A stretch of DNA of 52,852 nt from Bradyrhizobium sp. (lineage in GTDB: Bacteria; Pseudomonadota; Alphaproteobacteria; Rhizobiales; Xanthobacteraceae), in assembly GCA_028290305.1 (NCBI GenBank), contig JAQGKC010000255.1, positions 1 to 52,852 of the forward strand, written 5' to 3'. The position numbers were made by a program, and so were the translations under genes. Positions 1-7,530 of the stretch are shown here, one piece after another (the first letter of the stretch is position 1; the number at the start of each line of letters is the position of its first letter). The notes beneath the pieces were generated by a model, which saw only the letters and a program-made list of their open reading frames with translations, was not told the origin of the DNA and did not search any database.

Positions 1-824
1 CGGAATGCCAGCGTGACGAGCATACCCCTCGGCACATCTTTGGGCCACGCCTCACCCAGCGCGCGTGCGAGCGCAAACAATACCGGACGCCTTGCGAGCG
101 AGACCACCGTGCGGGCGTCACGCACGACATGGCGGCACGCGTCCACGACGAGCGCTTTCGACGCCAGTAGCGCTTCAACATCCTCGAGCAGGAGGAGTCG
201 CTCGTTGCCCCGCGCAATCAGGCGCGCCGCGGGCGTGTTCAGCACGAGGGATGCGCTTTCGACCTCCGCCGTCAGCGCAGGGATATCCGCGTCGCGCGCG
301 GCGCGCCGGGCCCGAGCGAGCGCCGCGTGCGCCGTCTTCGTCCGAAGGCGTCGTATCGCGATCCCCGCAACGACCAGTTCGTGGGCGACCCTCAACGCGG
401 GCCGAAAGGGCGCGGGGTCGAGCTCGGCGAGTGCCTGCTCGGCCTCGTCGAGGCGGCCGATCAGGAGCAGGCGCCGGATTTCGAGATTGCGCGCATGCGC
501 GGCATTTACGCGGTCGCCATGCGCTTCGAGCGTCGCCCGCGCTGCGTGGAGCGCCTTCGCAGGCCAGCCCAGGTCGCGCGAGACGAGTGCGATCTCGGCC
601 TCGGCGACGACACACCTCGCGCGGGCCACGGCCTCTTTCGGACCGAAGGCGCGCGCCGCGCGTCGCAAGAGAGTCTTCGCTCGAACGAGATCGCCGAGCT
701 GCGCCATCGCGATGCCTCGAAGCGCGAGGGCAGGCGCATCGTCACGCAGGGCGACCCGTTTCAGTGCACCGAGCGGATCTCCTGCCGCGAGTGCATGCGC
801 CGCAGCCGTGATCAGCGAGTCCAT
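1..824 (-). CDS. Helix-turn-helix/winged-helix regulator family protein, N-terminal part (cut by window edge)
   Basis: The reverse strand is open from an ATG at 824 to the left edge, 274 codons without a stop, so the 3' end is outside the window. The product starts MDSLITAAAHALAAGDPLGA and is an Ala/Arg/Leu-rich helical protein resembling tandem TPR-like helices. I recognise it as the N-terminal part of a family of about 400 residues whose missing C-terminus carries a winged helix; that part cannot be seen here, so the regulator role is inferred. It is divergent from the DUF899 gene at 957 with 132 bases between them, the usual arrangement of a local regulator and its target. Very high GC makes all six frames look open; the overlapping plus-strand frames do not resemble proteins. 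Confidence 0.75.
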   Translation of the reverse strand, partial: MDSLITAAAHALAAGDPLGALKRVALRDDAPALALRGIAMAQLGDLVRAKTLLRRAARAFGPKEAVARARCVVAEAEIALVSRDLGWPAKALHAARATLEAHGDRVNAAHARNLEIRRLLLIGRLDEAEQALAELDPAPFRPALRVAHELVVAGIAIRRLRTKTAHAALARARRAARDADIPALTAEVESASLVLNTPAARLIARGNERLLLLEDVEALLASKALVVDACRHVVRDARTVVSLARRPVLFALARALGEAWPKDVPRGMLVTLAF

Positions 825-956
825 GCGAATCCCGACACACTTGTCACTCCCACCGTTCGGTCCCCGGTCCTAACCTATCTCACGACCACCAACCAGCAAG
901 TCGTATCGGGAACGGAACGAACGAAGAAGGATATCCGATGAAAGGAGTGAAGGGCG

Positions 957-1751
957 ATGACGAAACTCATGACCGGGACACGTGAAGAATGGCTGGCAGC
1001 ACGGCTCGAGCTGCTCGAGGCGGAGAAGGAGCTTACGCGGCGCAGCGATGAGCTCGCGCGGCGACGTCAGGCGCTGCCGTGGGTCCCGGTCGACAAGGAG
1101 TATCGATTTGGGACCGAGGAGGGGAGCGCCTCGCTGGCGGACCTCTTCCGAGGGCGCTCGCAGCTTCTCGTCTACCACTTCATGTTCGGGCCCGACTACA
1201 CGGCGGGCTGTCCCTCCTGTTCGATGATCGCGGACGGGTTCGACGGCTTCGTCGTCCACCTGGCGAACCACGACGTCACGCTTTCGGCGGTGTCGCGGGC
1301 GCCGCTCGCGAAGCTGCAGGCGTACAAGCAGCGGATGGGGTGGACATTTCCCTGGGCATCGTCGTTCGGCAGCGACTTCAACTTCGACTTCAGCGTCGGG
1401 TTCACCGAAGAGCAACAGCGCGAGGGGGTCATCGAATACAACTACCGGCGCGAGGCGGGTTCCTCACGCGGCGGCGAGCGGCCTGCCGCCGAGATACCCT
1501 CGCGCTCGACACCCGAGGGAGCCACCATCTTCGCGGCCATGAGCGGAACCGACGTGGCCACGTACACGCGCGACAGGCCGGGCATGAGCGCGTTCGTGCT
1601 CGATGACGGCGTCGTCTACCACACCTATTCCACCTATGCGCGCGGACTGGACGGCCTCTGGGGCATGTACCAGTGGCTCGACCGCGCCCCCAAGGGGCGC
1701 AACGAGACGGGCGTCTGGTGGCGCCGCCACGATGAATACGACAAGCGCTGA
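957..1751 (+). CDS. DUF899 family thioredoxin-like protein
   Basis: A 264-residue protein with the thioredoxin-like layout of DUF899: an N-terminal helical stretch rich in Glu and Arg, then VYHFMFGPDYTAGCPSCSM with a CPSC pair at Cys85/Cys88, and later WASSFGSDFNFDFSV and YHTYSTYARGLDG, which are family hallmarks. No signal peptide is visible, so it is probably cytoplasmic. Members are thought to be redox proteins, but the substrate is unknown. The start at 957 follows an AAGGAGTGAAGGG ribosome-binding site. The divergent regulator and the small membrane protein immediately downstream suggest one locally controlled unit. Confidence 0.9.
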   Translation: MTKLMTGTREEWLAARLELLEAEKELTRRSDELARRRQALPWVPVDKEYRFGTEEGSASLADLFRGRSQLLVYHFMFGPDYTAGCPSCSMIADGFDGFVVHLANHDVTLSAVSRAPLAKLQAYKQRMGWTFPWASSFGSDFNFDFSVGFTEEQQREGVIEYNYRREAGSSRGGERPAAEIPSRSTPEGATIFAAMSGTDVATYTRDRPGMSAFVLDDGVVYHTYSTYARGLDGLWGMYQWLDRAPKGRNETGVWWRRHDEYDKR

Positions 1752-1758
1752 CATTTTG

Positions 1759-2106
1759 ATGTCTTCCCGCTCGACCGGCACGAAGAAGATGCTCGAGGAC
1801 AGTCGCGGATCCGCCACGATGATTGCGACCCAGCGTGAAACTGCGGGCGGTTCCGCCGGAAACGGCCACGCGGCCGCCCTCGGCGCCGCCGACTGGCTAT
1901 GCCTCGCGGCCGCGCCTACCTTCGCAATCATGGCGCTACTTACGGGTGTTCTTGGTGGCGGCCCGCGGGATATGCTCTGCTCTGCCGCGCAAGATGCGTC
2001 ACCGCTGAGCGGAATGGTCCCGATGTACTTGCTGATGAGCGCTTTCCATTCGACGCCTTGGCTAAAGCTGATCTCCAGCCGACGAAGCGGCGCCCGCCGG
2101 CCCTGA
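1759..2106 (+). CDS. Small membrane protein downstream of DUF899 gene
   Basis: The frame encodes a protein ending AFHSTPWLKLISSRRSGARRP, with two hydrophobic stretches (around WLCLAAAPTFAIMALLTGVL and SGMVPMYLLMSAFHS), so it is probably a two-pass inner-membrane protein. I have seen similar small proteins beside DUF899 genes but know no function. The start is uncertain: ATGs occur at 1732 (overlapping the DUF899 stop), 1759, 1789 and 1819. The hydrophobic core begins well after 1819, so the short form is possible. It follows the DUF899 stop by 7 bases and is probably co-transcribed. Confidence 0.6.
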   Translation: MSSRSTGTKKMLEDSRGSATMIATQRETAGGSAGNGHAAALGAADWLCLAAAPTFAIMALLTGVLGGGPRDMLCSAAQDASPLSGMVPMYLLMSAFHSTPWLKLISSRRSGARRP

Positions 2107-2218
2107 TCCGGCGTTCGCCAGATCGAGCGGTGCTGAGCCTTCCTTGCTCTTGAACACTCTCAGGGGGTGACGAGCAGCGCCGCCGTGCGCGGCTGGAGGA
2201 TCGCGGGCCCTCTGCGCC

Positions 2219-2282
2219 GTTGATTGACTCCTTTTCGGTGCCTCGATCGTCTTTGCTGCAGATAGACACTGGAGCAGAACTG
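2219..2282 (+). promoter_or_regulatory. Leader of SDR gene A, near-copy of the leader at 3022
   Basis: This 64-base leader is about 80% identical by eye to the 64 bases before the next SDR gene. The blocks GTTGATTGACTCCTTTT (2219) and CTCGATCGTC (2242-2251) are kept at the same distance from each other and from the ATG. The spacing and the CGTC motif resemble -35 and -10 elements of an ECF-type promoter. This is inference; no start site is known. Confidence 0.45.
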
Positions 2283-3008
2283 ATGAGCCTCATAGATAAG
2301 AATGTCGTCGTCACCGGCGGAAATCGCGGTATCGGACAGGCGCTGGTCGAGGAAGCCCTGAGGAGAGGCGCGAAGCGGGTGTACGCCGGTACGCGCCAGC
2401 CCTTGGCCCACTTGGATGGCCGCGTCACGCCCCTGAGCCTGGATGTGACCAACGCTGCGCAGATTGAGGCAGCTGTAGAGAGAGTCGAATCTCTCGATAT
2501 CCTCGTCAATAACGCAGGCTTGGCGCTTTACGATGACTTGAGCGATCGTGCCGCGCTCGAACGGCTCCTCGCCGTCAATCTCTTTGGCACGAATGATGTG
2601 ACCCAGGCTTTCCTGCCGTTGCTGACTCGTTCTCGGGGAGCCATCATCAACGTTCTCTCGGTGACGGCCTTTGCCGCGTTGCCGCTGATTCCGGCCTATT
2701 CGATCTCAAAGGCGGCCGCGTTCTCTCTGTCACAGTCGCTGCGCGCTATTTTGGCCGGACGCGGCGTGAGAGTACATGCCGTCTTGACCGGCCCCGTGGA
2801 CACGGACATGTCCCGAGGACTCGACATACCGAAGGCCTCTCCGGAGTCGGTCGCACGAGCCATCTTCGATGGCGTGGAGAAAGGGGAGGAGGACATCTTT
2901 CCCGATGCCATGTCAGTGTCCATGGCGGAAAGCTGGCGCAGCGGCGCGGCCAAGGCGCTCGAGCGCCAGTTTGCAGCGCTCGTACAAGCAATGCCCGTCA
3001 AGTCATGA
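2283..3008 (+). CDS. Short-chain dehydrogenase/reductase (SDR A)
   Basis: A 241-residue classical SDR: cofactor motif VVTGGNRGIG near residue 9, the NNAG motif in DILVNNAG, and the catalytic pair in PAYSISKAA (YxxxK). It should be a cytoplasmic NAD(P)H oxidoreductase; the substrate cannot be told. The start at 2283 was chosen because it matches exactly the position and sequence of the start of the neighbouring SDR gene (MSL-x-DKNVVVTGG) and follows a GGAGCAGAAC ribosome-binding site; an upstream in-frame start at 2220 falls inside the conserved leader. Apart from the leader and first 13 codons the two SDRs are clearly different proteins. Confidence 0.88.
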   Translation: MSLIDKNVVVTGGNRGIGQALVEEALRRGAKRVYAGTRQPLAHLDGRVTPLSLDVTNAAQIEAAVERVESLDILVNNAGLALYDDLSDRAALERLLAVNLFGTNDVTQAFLPLLTRSRGAIINVLSVTAFAALPLIPAYSISKAAAFSLSQSLRAILAGRGVRVHAVLTGPVDTDMSRGLDIPKASPESVARAIFDGVEKGEEDIFPDAMSVSMAESWRSGAAKALERQFAALVQAMPVKS

Positions 3009-3021
3009 AGTACGCGGCGGC

Positions 3022-3085
3022 GTTGATTGACTCCTTTTTCCAGCCTCGATCGTCCTAGCTACACCTGAACACCGGAGCAGAACTG
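3022..3085 (+). promoter_or_regulatory. Leader of SDR gene B, near-copy of the leader at 2219
   Basis: This is the second copy of the 64-base leader, ending at the ATG of SDR B. GTTGATTGACTCCTTTTT starts at 3022 and CTCGATCGTC lies at 3045-3054, the same 23-base offset as in the first copy. The region between those blocks and the ATG has drifted more. Conservation of the two blocks and of their spacing suggests a shared promoter recognised by the same factor, possibly the sigma factor encoded downstream. Confidence 0.45.
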
Positions 3086-3844
3086 ATGAGCCTCAAAGAT
3101 AAGAATGTCGTCGTCACCGGTGGAAGCCGTGGCCTTGGCCTGGGACTGGTCGAGGCCCTGGTCGCGCACGGCGCCAAGGTGACGGTCGTCGCCCGCGACG
3201 CGGCTGCGCTCGAGTCCGTCCATGCCCGGCTGGGGGTCGCGACGATCTCCGCCGACGTGACGGACGAGGCCGCCGCCCATCGCATCCTTGGCGAGGTCCG
3301 GCCGGACATCCTGGCGCTGAACGCCGGCGCGAAGCCGCGGATGGGGCGATTGGACCAGATGAACTGGGCGGATTTCACCGCGCCCTGGGAGCACGACGTC
3401 AAAGCGGGGCTGCACTGGCTGCAGGCCGCGCTGAACCTGCCGCTCAAGTCCGGGAGCCGTGTGCTGGTGGTGTCGAGCGGCGCGGCCGTGAACGGATCGC
3501 CGATGTCGGGCGGCTATGGGGGCGCCAAACGCATGCTCTGGTTCATGGCCAAGTACGCCAATCGCGTTTCCGAGCAAAGGGAGCTCGGCATCTGCTTCCA
3601 GACGATCATCCCGCGGCAGATGATTCTGGGCACCGGGATCGGTGATACGGCCGCCGGCGCTTATGCACGGGCCATGGACATCGAGCCGAAGGCGTTCGTG
3701 GCCCGCTTCGGGGCGCCGATGCCGCCGAGGGTCTTCGGCGAGAACGTGGTGGCCGTGCTGGACGACCCGACGCATGCCGAGGGCTTTGCCTTCGGGCTGT
3801 CGGGCGACAAGGGTGTCATGATGATCGAGGGGTTCGCGGATTGA
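3086..3844 (+). CDS. Short-chain dehydrogenase/reductase (SDR B), partner of ECF sigma factor
   Basis: A 252-residue SDR with cofactor motif VVTGGSRGLG, LNAGAKP in place of NNAG, a serine-rich strand LVVSSGAAVNG and the YxxxK pair in GGYGGAKRM. The C-terminal half differs from SDR A and ends FGLSGDKGVMMIEGFAD. Its TGA stop overlaps the TTG start of the sigma-factor gene, so the two are translationally coupled. SDR or other oxidoreductase genes beside SnoaL-tailed ECF sigma factors are a known pattern, so this is probably the effector or a co-regulated enzyme. The substrate is unknown. Confidence 0.88.
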   Translation: MSLKDKNVVVTGGSRGLGLGLVEALVAHGAKVTVVARDAAALESVHARLGVATISADVTDEAAAHRILGEVRPDILALNAGAKPRMGRLDQMNWADFTAPWEHDVKAGLHWLQAALNLPLKSGSRVLVVSSGAAVNGSPMSGGYGGAKRMLWFMAKYANRVSEQRELGICFQTIIPRQMILGTGIGDTAAGAYARAMDIEPKAFVARFGAPMPPRVFGENVVAVLDDPTHAEGFAFGLSGDKGVMMIEGFAD

Positions 3845-4776
3845 GCGCGGGATCGAAGCCGCTGGACCGCGACCGCCGGGCGGAACTCCTCGCCCTGGCC
3901 GGCGAGTTGCGGCCCGAACTGCACCGCTATTGCGCGCGTCTCATGGGATCGGTCATCGACGGCGAGGACGTCGTGCAGGACACGCTCGCGCGGGCTTTCG
4001 TGGCGTTGCAGGAGTTGGAGGAGATGCCGCCGCTTCGCCCCTGGCTGTTCCGGATCGCCCATAACCGCGCCCTCGACCTGCTGCGCGGCCGGGCGGTACG
4101 CATGGCCGAACCGATCGACGCCGCTTCTGATGTCGCCGATCCGACAAGCCCCGACCCCGTGGAGATGCTGATGCGCCAGGAAGCGGTCAAGACCGCGGTG
4201 TCGCGCTTTGCGGAGCTTCCGACCCTGCAGCGGAGCGTCGTCATCCTGAAGGACGTGCTCGACGAGTCGCTGATGGAGATCGCTGCTCTCCTCGACCTCA
4301 CGGTCGACGCTGTGAAAGCCCATCTGGCACGGGGTCGCGCGCGCCTTCGGGAGATCAACGCGCAAGCCCGCTCGCTTCCGGACGTGCGGCCGGCGTCCGC
4401 TGCGGTGGCGCGCTATGCCGCGATGTTCAACCAGCGGGACTGGGACGGCCTGCGGGCGCTACTGGCCGACGACGTCAAACTCCATCAGTCCACGTACCCG
4501 CTTCGCGCAGGCTCTGCGGAAGTCGGTAGGTTCTTCACCATCTACGCCAAGTTCGATGGCGTGTGGCTCGCCCCAGCCTGGCTCGAGGGACGGGAAGTGA
4601 TCGCGGTCTTCGCAGACCGTGCCGATCCAAAGCCCGCCTACATGATGTGGCTCGAATGGCGCGACGGCCGCATCAGCTTCATCCGCGACTACCGCTATGC
4701 CCGCTATGTCGTCGCCGACGCAGAGCTGGCGCTAGCGCCGGACGTCGAGCCCGCGGGCGACGGCGCCGCGCACTGA
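3841..4776 (+). CDS. ECF-type RNA polymerase sigma factor with C-terminal SnoaL-like domain
   Basis: A 311-residue protein with sigma-70 region 2 (LHRYCARLMGSVIDGEDVVQ through PWLFRIAHNRALDLLRG, about residues 28-85), region 4 helix-turn-helix (MEIAALLDLTVDAVKAHLARG, near 145-165), and a C-terminal SnoaL/NTF2-like domain from about residue 185 (YAAMFNQRDWDGLRALLADD). This resembles the SigJ/ECF41-like class, in which the C-terminal domain modulates activity in place of an anti-sigma factor; I do not see the DGGGK motif of classical ECF41. The start is a TTG overlapping the SDR stop. No anti-sigma gene is adjacent. Confidence 0.88.
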   Translation: MSAGSKPLDRDRRAELLALAGELRPELHRYCARLMGSVIDGEDVVQDTLARAFVALQELEEMPPLRPWLFRIAHNRALDLLRGRAVRMAEPIDAASDVADPTSPDPVEMLMRQEAVKTAVSRFAELPTLQRSVVILKDVLDESLMEIAALLDLTVDAVKAHLARGRARLREINAQARSLPDVRPASAAVARYAAMFNQRDWDGLRALLADDVKLHQSTYPLRAGSAEVGRFFTIYAKFDGVWLAPAWLEGREVIAVFADRADPKPAYMMWLEWRDGRISFIRDYRYARYVVADAELALAPDVEPAGDGAAH

Positions 4777-4894
4777 CCGCCCGCGGAGAGCCGGAGCGCT
4801 ACAATCGAGTGGGAATAGCGCCAGCCTTGACCGTCGCGACGAAAATCACGGAAGATGAGGTGCTTTTTCTCACTCAAACGACAACAGGAACCCA

Positions 4895-5245
4895 ATGGCA
4901 CGTGTGCGCTGTATTACCGAAATGGGCATGGGCGTTGATATTCACGGACGCGATGCCACCAAGGCGGCGAGGCGCGCGGTCTCGGACGCCATCCGTCACT
5001 CCAGCGTCGGGTTCTTCCGGATGGTCGGCAAGACCGCGAAAGACATGTTCGTCGATGTCACGATCGGCGTGCCGGACCCTGGCGCGGTTGACACCGCTGC
5101 GGTCGCGACCGAGCTTCCCTACGGAACGGTGACGGTCACCGCGGTCAAAGGCGGGCTTGAGATTCCTGCGGAGAGCGGTGGTGATGCCATCATCATTGCC
5201 AACGCCGCCGTGATTGTGAGTCTCGACGACGGTATGCCCGGCTAG
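4895..5245 (+). CDS. Lin0512 family protein
   Basis: A 116-residue protein beginning MARVRCITEMGMGVDIHGRD, with the short conserved blocks of the Lin0512 family (MGMGVDIHGRD, KAARRAVSDAIRHSS, PYGTVTVTAVKGGLE). It looks like a compact cytoplasmic domain; the family has no firm biochemical role, though similarity to small ring-forming enzymes has been proposed. It stands alone, with about 120 bases on either side. A CCTGCC-TTC-GGCAGG hairpin at 5252-5266 follows the stop but has no U-run. Confidence 0.85.
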   Translation: MARVRCITEMGMGVDIHGRDATKAARRAVSDAIRHSSVGFFRMVGKTAKDMFVDVTIGVPDPGAVDTAAVATELPYGTVTVTAVKGGLEIPAESGGDAIIIANAAVIVSLDDGMPG

Positions 5246-5374
5246 ACATCGCCTGCCTTCGGCAGGGTATGAAAAACCACGGTCGTCCATATGCAACGGT
5301 ATTGCGGAAGCGAATGTGATGCACCGGGCCATACATTAGCTACGCAACGAGAACCAAGCGAAGAATGAATTAAG

Positions 5375-6079
5375 ATGTCAGATCTCTCTGCGTTTCCGAT
5401 CACCAAACGCTGGCCGCCAAAACATCCAGATCGCCTCCAACTGTATTCGCTGCCGACGCCGAACGGCGTCAAGGTTTCGATCATGCTGGAAGAGATCGGA
5501 CTGCCGTATGAGCCGCACGCGATCGACATCGGCAAGAATGAAACGTTCACGCCGGAATATTTGTCGCTCAATCCGAACGGCAAGATCCCGGCCATCATCG
5601 ATCCGAATGGGCCGGACGGCGCGCCGATGGGTCTGTTCGAATCCGGTGCGATCCTGCAATATCTCGCCGAGAAAACCGGAAAGCTTCTGCCGACCGACGC
5701 CGCGCGCCGATACGAAACCGTCCAATGGGTGCATTTCCAGATGTCGGCGGTCGGACCGATGTTCGGGCAGGTCGGGTACTTCTATAAATTTGCCGGCCGA
5801 GAGATCGCCGACAAGCGTCCGCAGGAGCGCTACGTCGCCGAATCCAAGCGCCTGCTTGGCGTGCTAGAGCGGCAACTCGACGGGCGGCAGTGGATGATGG
5901 GCGACGAGTACACGATTGCCGACATTGCTCTGCTCGGCTGGGTACGCAACCTCATCGGCTTCTACGGCGCGCGCGAAATCGTAGCGTTCGATAGTTTTAT
6001 GCACATCCCGGCCTGGCTCGAGCGCGGTCTTGCGCGGCCTGCGGTGCAACGCGGGCTTGAGATTCCAAAGCGGCCGTAA
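5375..6079 (+). CDS. Glutathione S-transferase, YfcG/Ure2p-like (Nu class)
   Basis: A 234-residue cytosolic GST. The N-terminal thioredoxin-fold domain contains LYSLPTPNGVKVSIMLEE (the TPNG motif typical of YfcG/YghU and Ure2p-like enzymes), NPNGKIPAI and LFESGAILQYLAEKTG, which binds the glutathione gamma-glutamyl group. The C-terminal helical domain has MGDEYTIADIALLGWV. Nu-class enzymes often have disulfide-bond oxidoreductase or peroxidase activity with bound GSH/GSSG. It is monocistronic, converging on the toxin-antitoxin pair. Confidence 0.92.
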   Translation: MSDLSAFPITKRWPPKHPDRLQLYSLPTPNGVKVSIMLEEIGLPYEPHAIDIGKNETFTPEYLSLNPNGKIPAIIDPNGPDGAPMGLFESGAILQYLAEKTGKLLPTDAARRYETVQWVHFQMSAVGPMFGQVGYFYKFAGREIADKRPQERYVAESKRLLGVLERQLDGRQWMMGDEYTIADIALLGWVRNLIGFYGAREIVAFDSFMHIPAWLERGLARPAVQRGLEIPKRP

Positions 6080-6137
6080 GCTGCGGATTGCCGCTTATCC
6101 GGCTTCGGCCCGAGCGCAGTGACATCGATCGATGGCG

Positions 6138-6545
6138 TCAGCGCGTCGCGCGAAACGGGTTGACGATGCGCAGACGGCCGTCGACCATCATACCGTGCCG
6201 CATATCTTCCGACCAAAGTGTGTCGCAATCGGCGTGAAGCGCCGAGGCGGCGATCATGGCGTCGTAGATCGAGAGATTGTAGCGCTCGGCCAGCGCTAAT
6301 CCCGTCTCGTGTGTTTCGACAGCGACGGAATGGACGGTCAACAGGCCGCGCAACAGAGACAGAAAGGCATGGGTATCGTGCCACGACATCCGCATCTTTC
6401 GGCGGGCGACATTTGCTAGCTCATTGAGAACCTGCACATTGATCCCACCGCCGCTACCGATAATCGCTTCCGCCTTGTCGGCTTTCAGTGGGTCGCTGGA
6501 TGCGATGCAGATGAGAACGTTGGTGTCGAAGAAACTACCGGGCAT
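6138..6545 (-). CDS. vapC: PIN-domain toxin, VapC family
   Basis: A 135-residue PIN-domain ribonuclease. The acidic metal-binding residues are in place: Asp7 (FFDTN), Glu42 (VLNELANV), Asp95 (LSIYDAMIAASAL) and Asp114 (LWSEDM). These proteins cleave RNA, often initiator tRNA or rRNA, and are silenced by the cognate antitoxin. The ATG at 6545 overlaps the antitoxin stop by 11 bases and follows a GAGG; an in-frame TTG at 6563 is an alternative. The overlap means the antitoxin is translated first. Confidence 0.88.
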   Translation of the reverse strand: MPGSFFDTNVLICIASSDPLKADKAEAIIGSGGGINVQVLNELANVARRKMRMSWHDTHAFLSLLRGLLTVHSVAVETHETGLALAERYNLSIYDAMIAASALHADCDTLWSEDMRHGMMVDGRLRIVNPFRATR

Positions 6546-6765
6546 TGGCCTCGTCGCGGTCAAACTTGAAATCGGGAGGAAGACGTCCTCGGAAGTTACG
6601 AAGCTTGTTCAACAATTCCGCGCGGCCGGGTTTGCGCGCGACGGCGAGTTCCCGTTCGTCGGCGACGTGGATTTCAATCTCGTCGCCTTCCTTGAGTCCC
6701 AACGCCGCGACCACGGCGGCAGGAAGGCGGATGGCGAGACTGTTGCCCCATTTTGCGACCTGCAT
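6535..6765 (-). CDS. vapB: AbrB/MazE-type antitoxin of the VapC pair
   Basis: A 76-residue protein starting MQVAKWGNSLAIRLPAAVV, the swapped-hairpin AbrB/MazE DNA-binding fold (KWGNS-IRLP motif), followed by GLKEGDEIEIHV. The C-terminal tail, rich in Arg, Phe and Asp, would wrap the toxin. The start at 6765 is set by the domain; an upstream in-frame ATG at 6810 would read through the operator palindrome. It binds its own promoter, most likely the inverted repeat at 6781-6806, alone and more tightly together with the toxin. Confidence 0.88.
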   Translation of the reverse strand: MQVAKWGNSLAIRLPAAVVAALGLKEGDEIEIHVADERELAVARKPGRAELLNKLRNFRGRLPPDFKFDRDEANAR

Positions 6766-6780
6766 GCTTGTTCTCCAATA

Positions 6781-6806
6781 GATATACAATAATACAAATG
6801 TATATC
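6781..6806 (-). promoter_or_regulatory. Operator palindrome of the VapBC pair
   Basis: A perfect 8-bp inverted repeat, GATATACA (6781-6788) and TGTATATC (6799-6806), separated by 10 AT-rich bases. It lies 16 bases upstream of the antitoxin ATG in an AT-rich island within GC-rich DNA. Position and symmetry fit the autoregulatory operator of an AbrB-type antitoxin dimer; it probably overlaps the promoter. Confidence 0.7.
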
Positions 6807-6990
6807 CCAAAAATTAGGAAGGCGCCAATGGCGGCAGCCAAACCTCTGGGATGTCAGTTCGTCGAGTACGTTGCCCGGCTGAGCGAGCGGTTGCGAATTC
6901 CCTCTTTACAGGCCTGAATGTTCATGATTTGTTCTAAAATCAAGTTTCTTGAGTACGCGTATCGTGAGCAGCATTGTCGGAAACGATTTC

Positions 6991-7530
6991 ATGCCGGATC
7001 GGCTGTTTTTCGCAGCCGTCCCGGACGCCGATGCGGCGGCGTGCATCTATCGGCTAGCGGGCGTCCTCAAACGCGCCCACAAATTCGAAGGCGAACTCAT
7101 CAGGCCCGACCGTCTGCACGTCACGCTATTCTTTCTCGGCGGCGGCAACGGCCCGCCTGAGCGCATCGTTCGGATGGCATTCGAAGCCGCAGCGGAGGTA
7201 AGGATGCCGCCGTTCGAGGTTTCGTTCGACCGCACCTCGAGCTTTCGGGGCCAGCCCGGCAATCATCCGTTCGTCTTGCTTGGAGACAACGGATTGAGCC
7301 CGCTGGGGTCGTTTCGGCGAATGCTTGGCGCAGCGATGATGAGAAAGGGCATGAGGCGATGGGTAAATACGGATTTCACCCCACACGTCACTCTTCTGTA
7401 CGACATGCGCAGCGTGGAAGAACAACCGATCGAACCGATCTCCTGGACTGTAAGCGAGTTTGTGCTCATTCACAGCATGCGCGGTCACACTCATCTCGCG
7501 CGGTGGCCGCTATATTCCGCGTTTGAGTAA
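6991..7530 (+). CDS. 2'-5' RNA ligase/phosphoesterase family protein (ThpR-like)
   Basis: A 179-residue protein of the 2H phosphoesterase superfamily with both HxTx motifs: HVTL at residues 43-46 and HVTL at 131-134. Family members open 2',3'-cyclic phosphates or catalyse reversible 2'-5' RNA ligation; the cellular target is uncertain. The ATG at 6991 (MPDRLFFAAVPD) matches the usual family N-terminus and follows GGAAACG; an in-frame TTG at 6949 adds an atypical 14 residues. The stop overlaps the 3' end of the convergent dsbB by 21 bases. Confidence 0.88.
   Translation: MPDRLFFAAVPDADAAACIYRLAGVLKRAHKFEGELIRPDRLHVTLFFLGGGNGPPERIVRMAFEAAAEVRMPPFEVSFDRTSSFRGQPGNHPFVLLGDNGLSPLGSFRRMLGAAMMRKGMRRWVNTDFTPHVTLLYDMRSVEEQPIEPISWTVSEFVLIHSMRGHTHLARWPLYSAFE

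Noticed and set aside
13..941. Plus-strand open frames opposite the partial regulator gene
   Set aside because: Composition is Ser/Arg/Ala-rich without structure, whereas the minus-strand frame is open to the edge and looks like a folded helical protein.
5252..5266. Hairpin CCTGCC-TTC-GGCAGG after the Lin0512 gene
   Set aside because: Short stem and no U-run; not enough to call a terminator.
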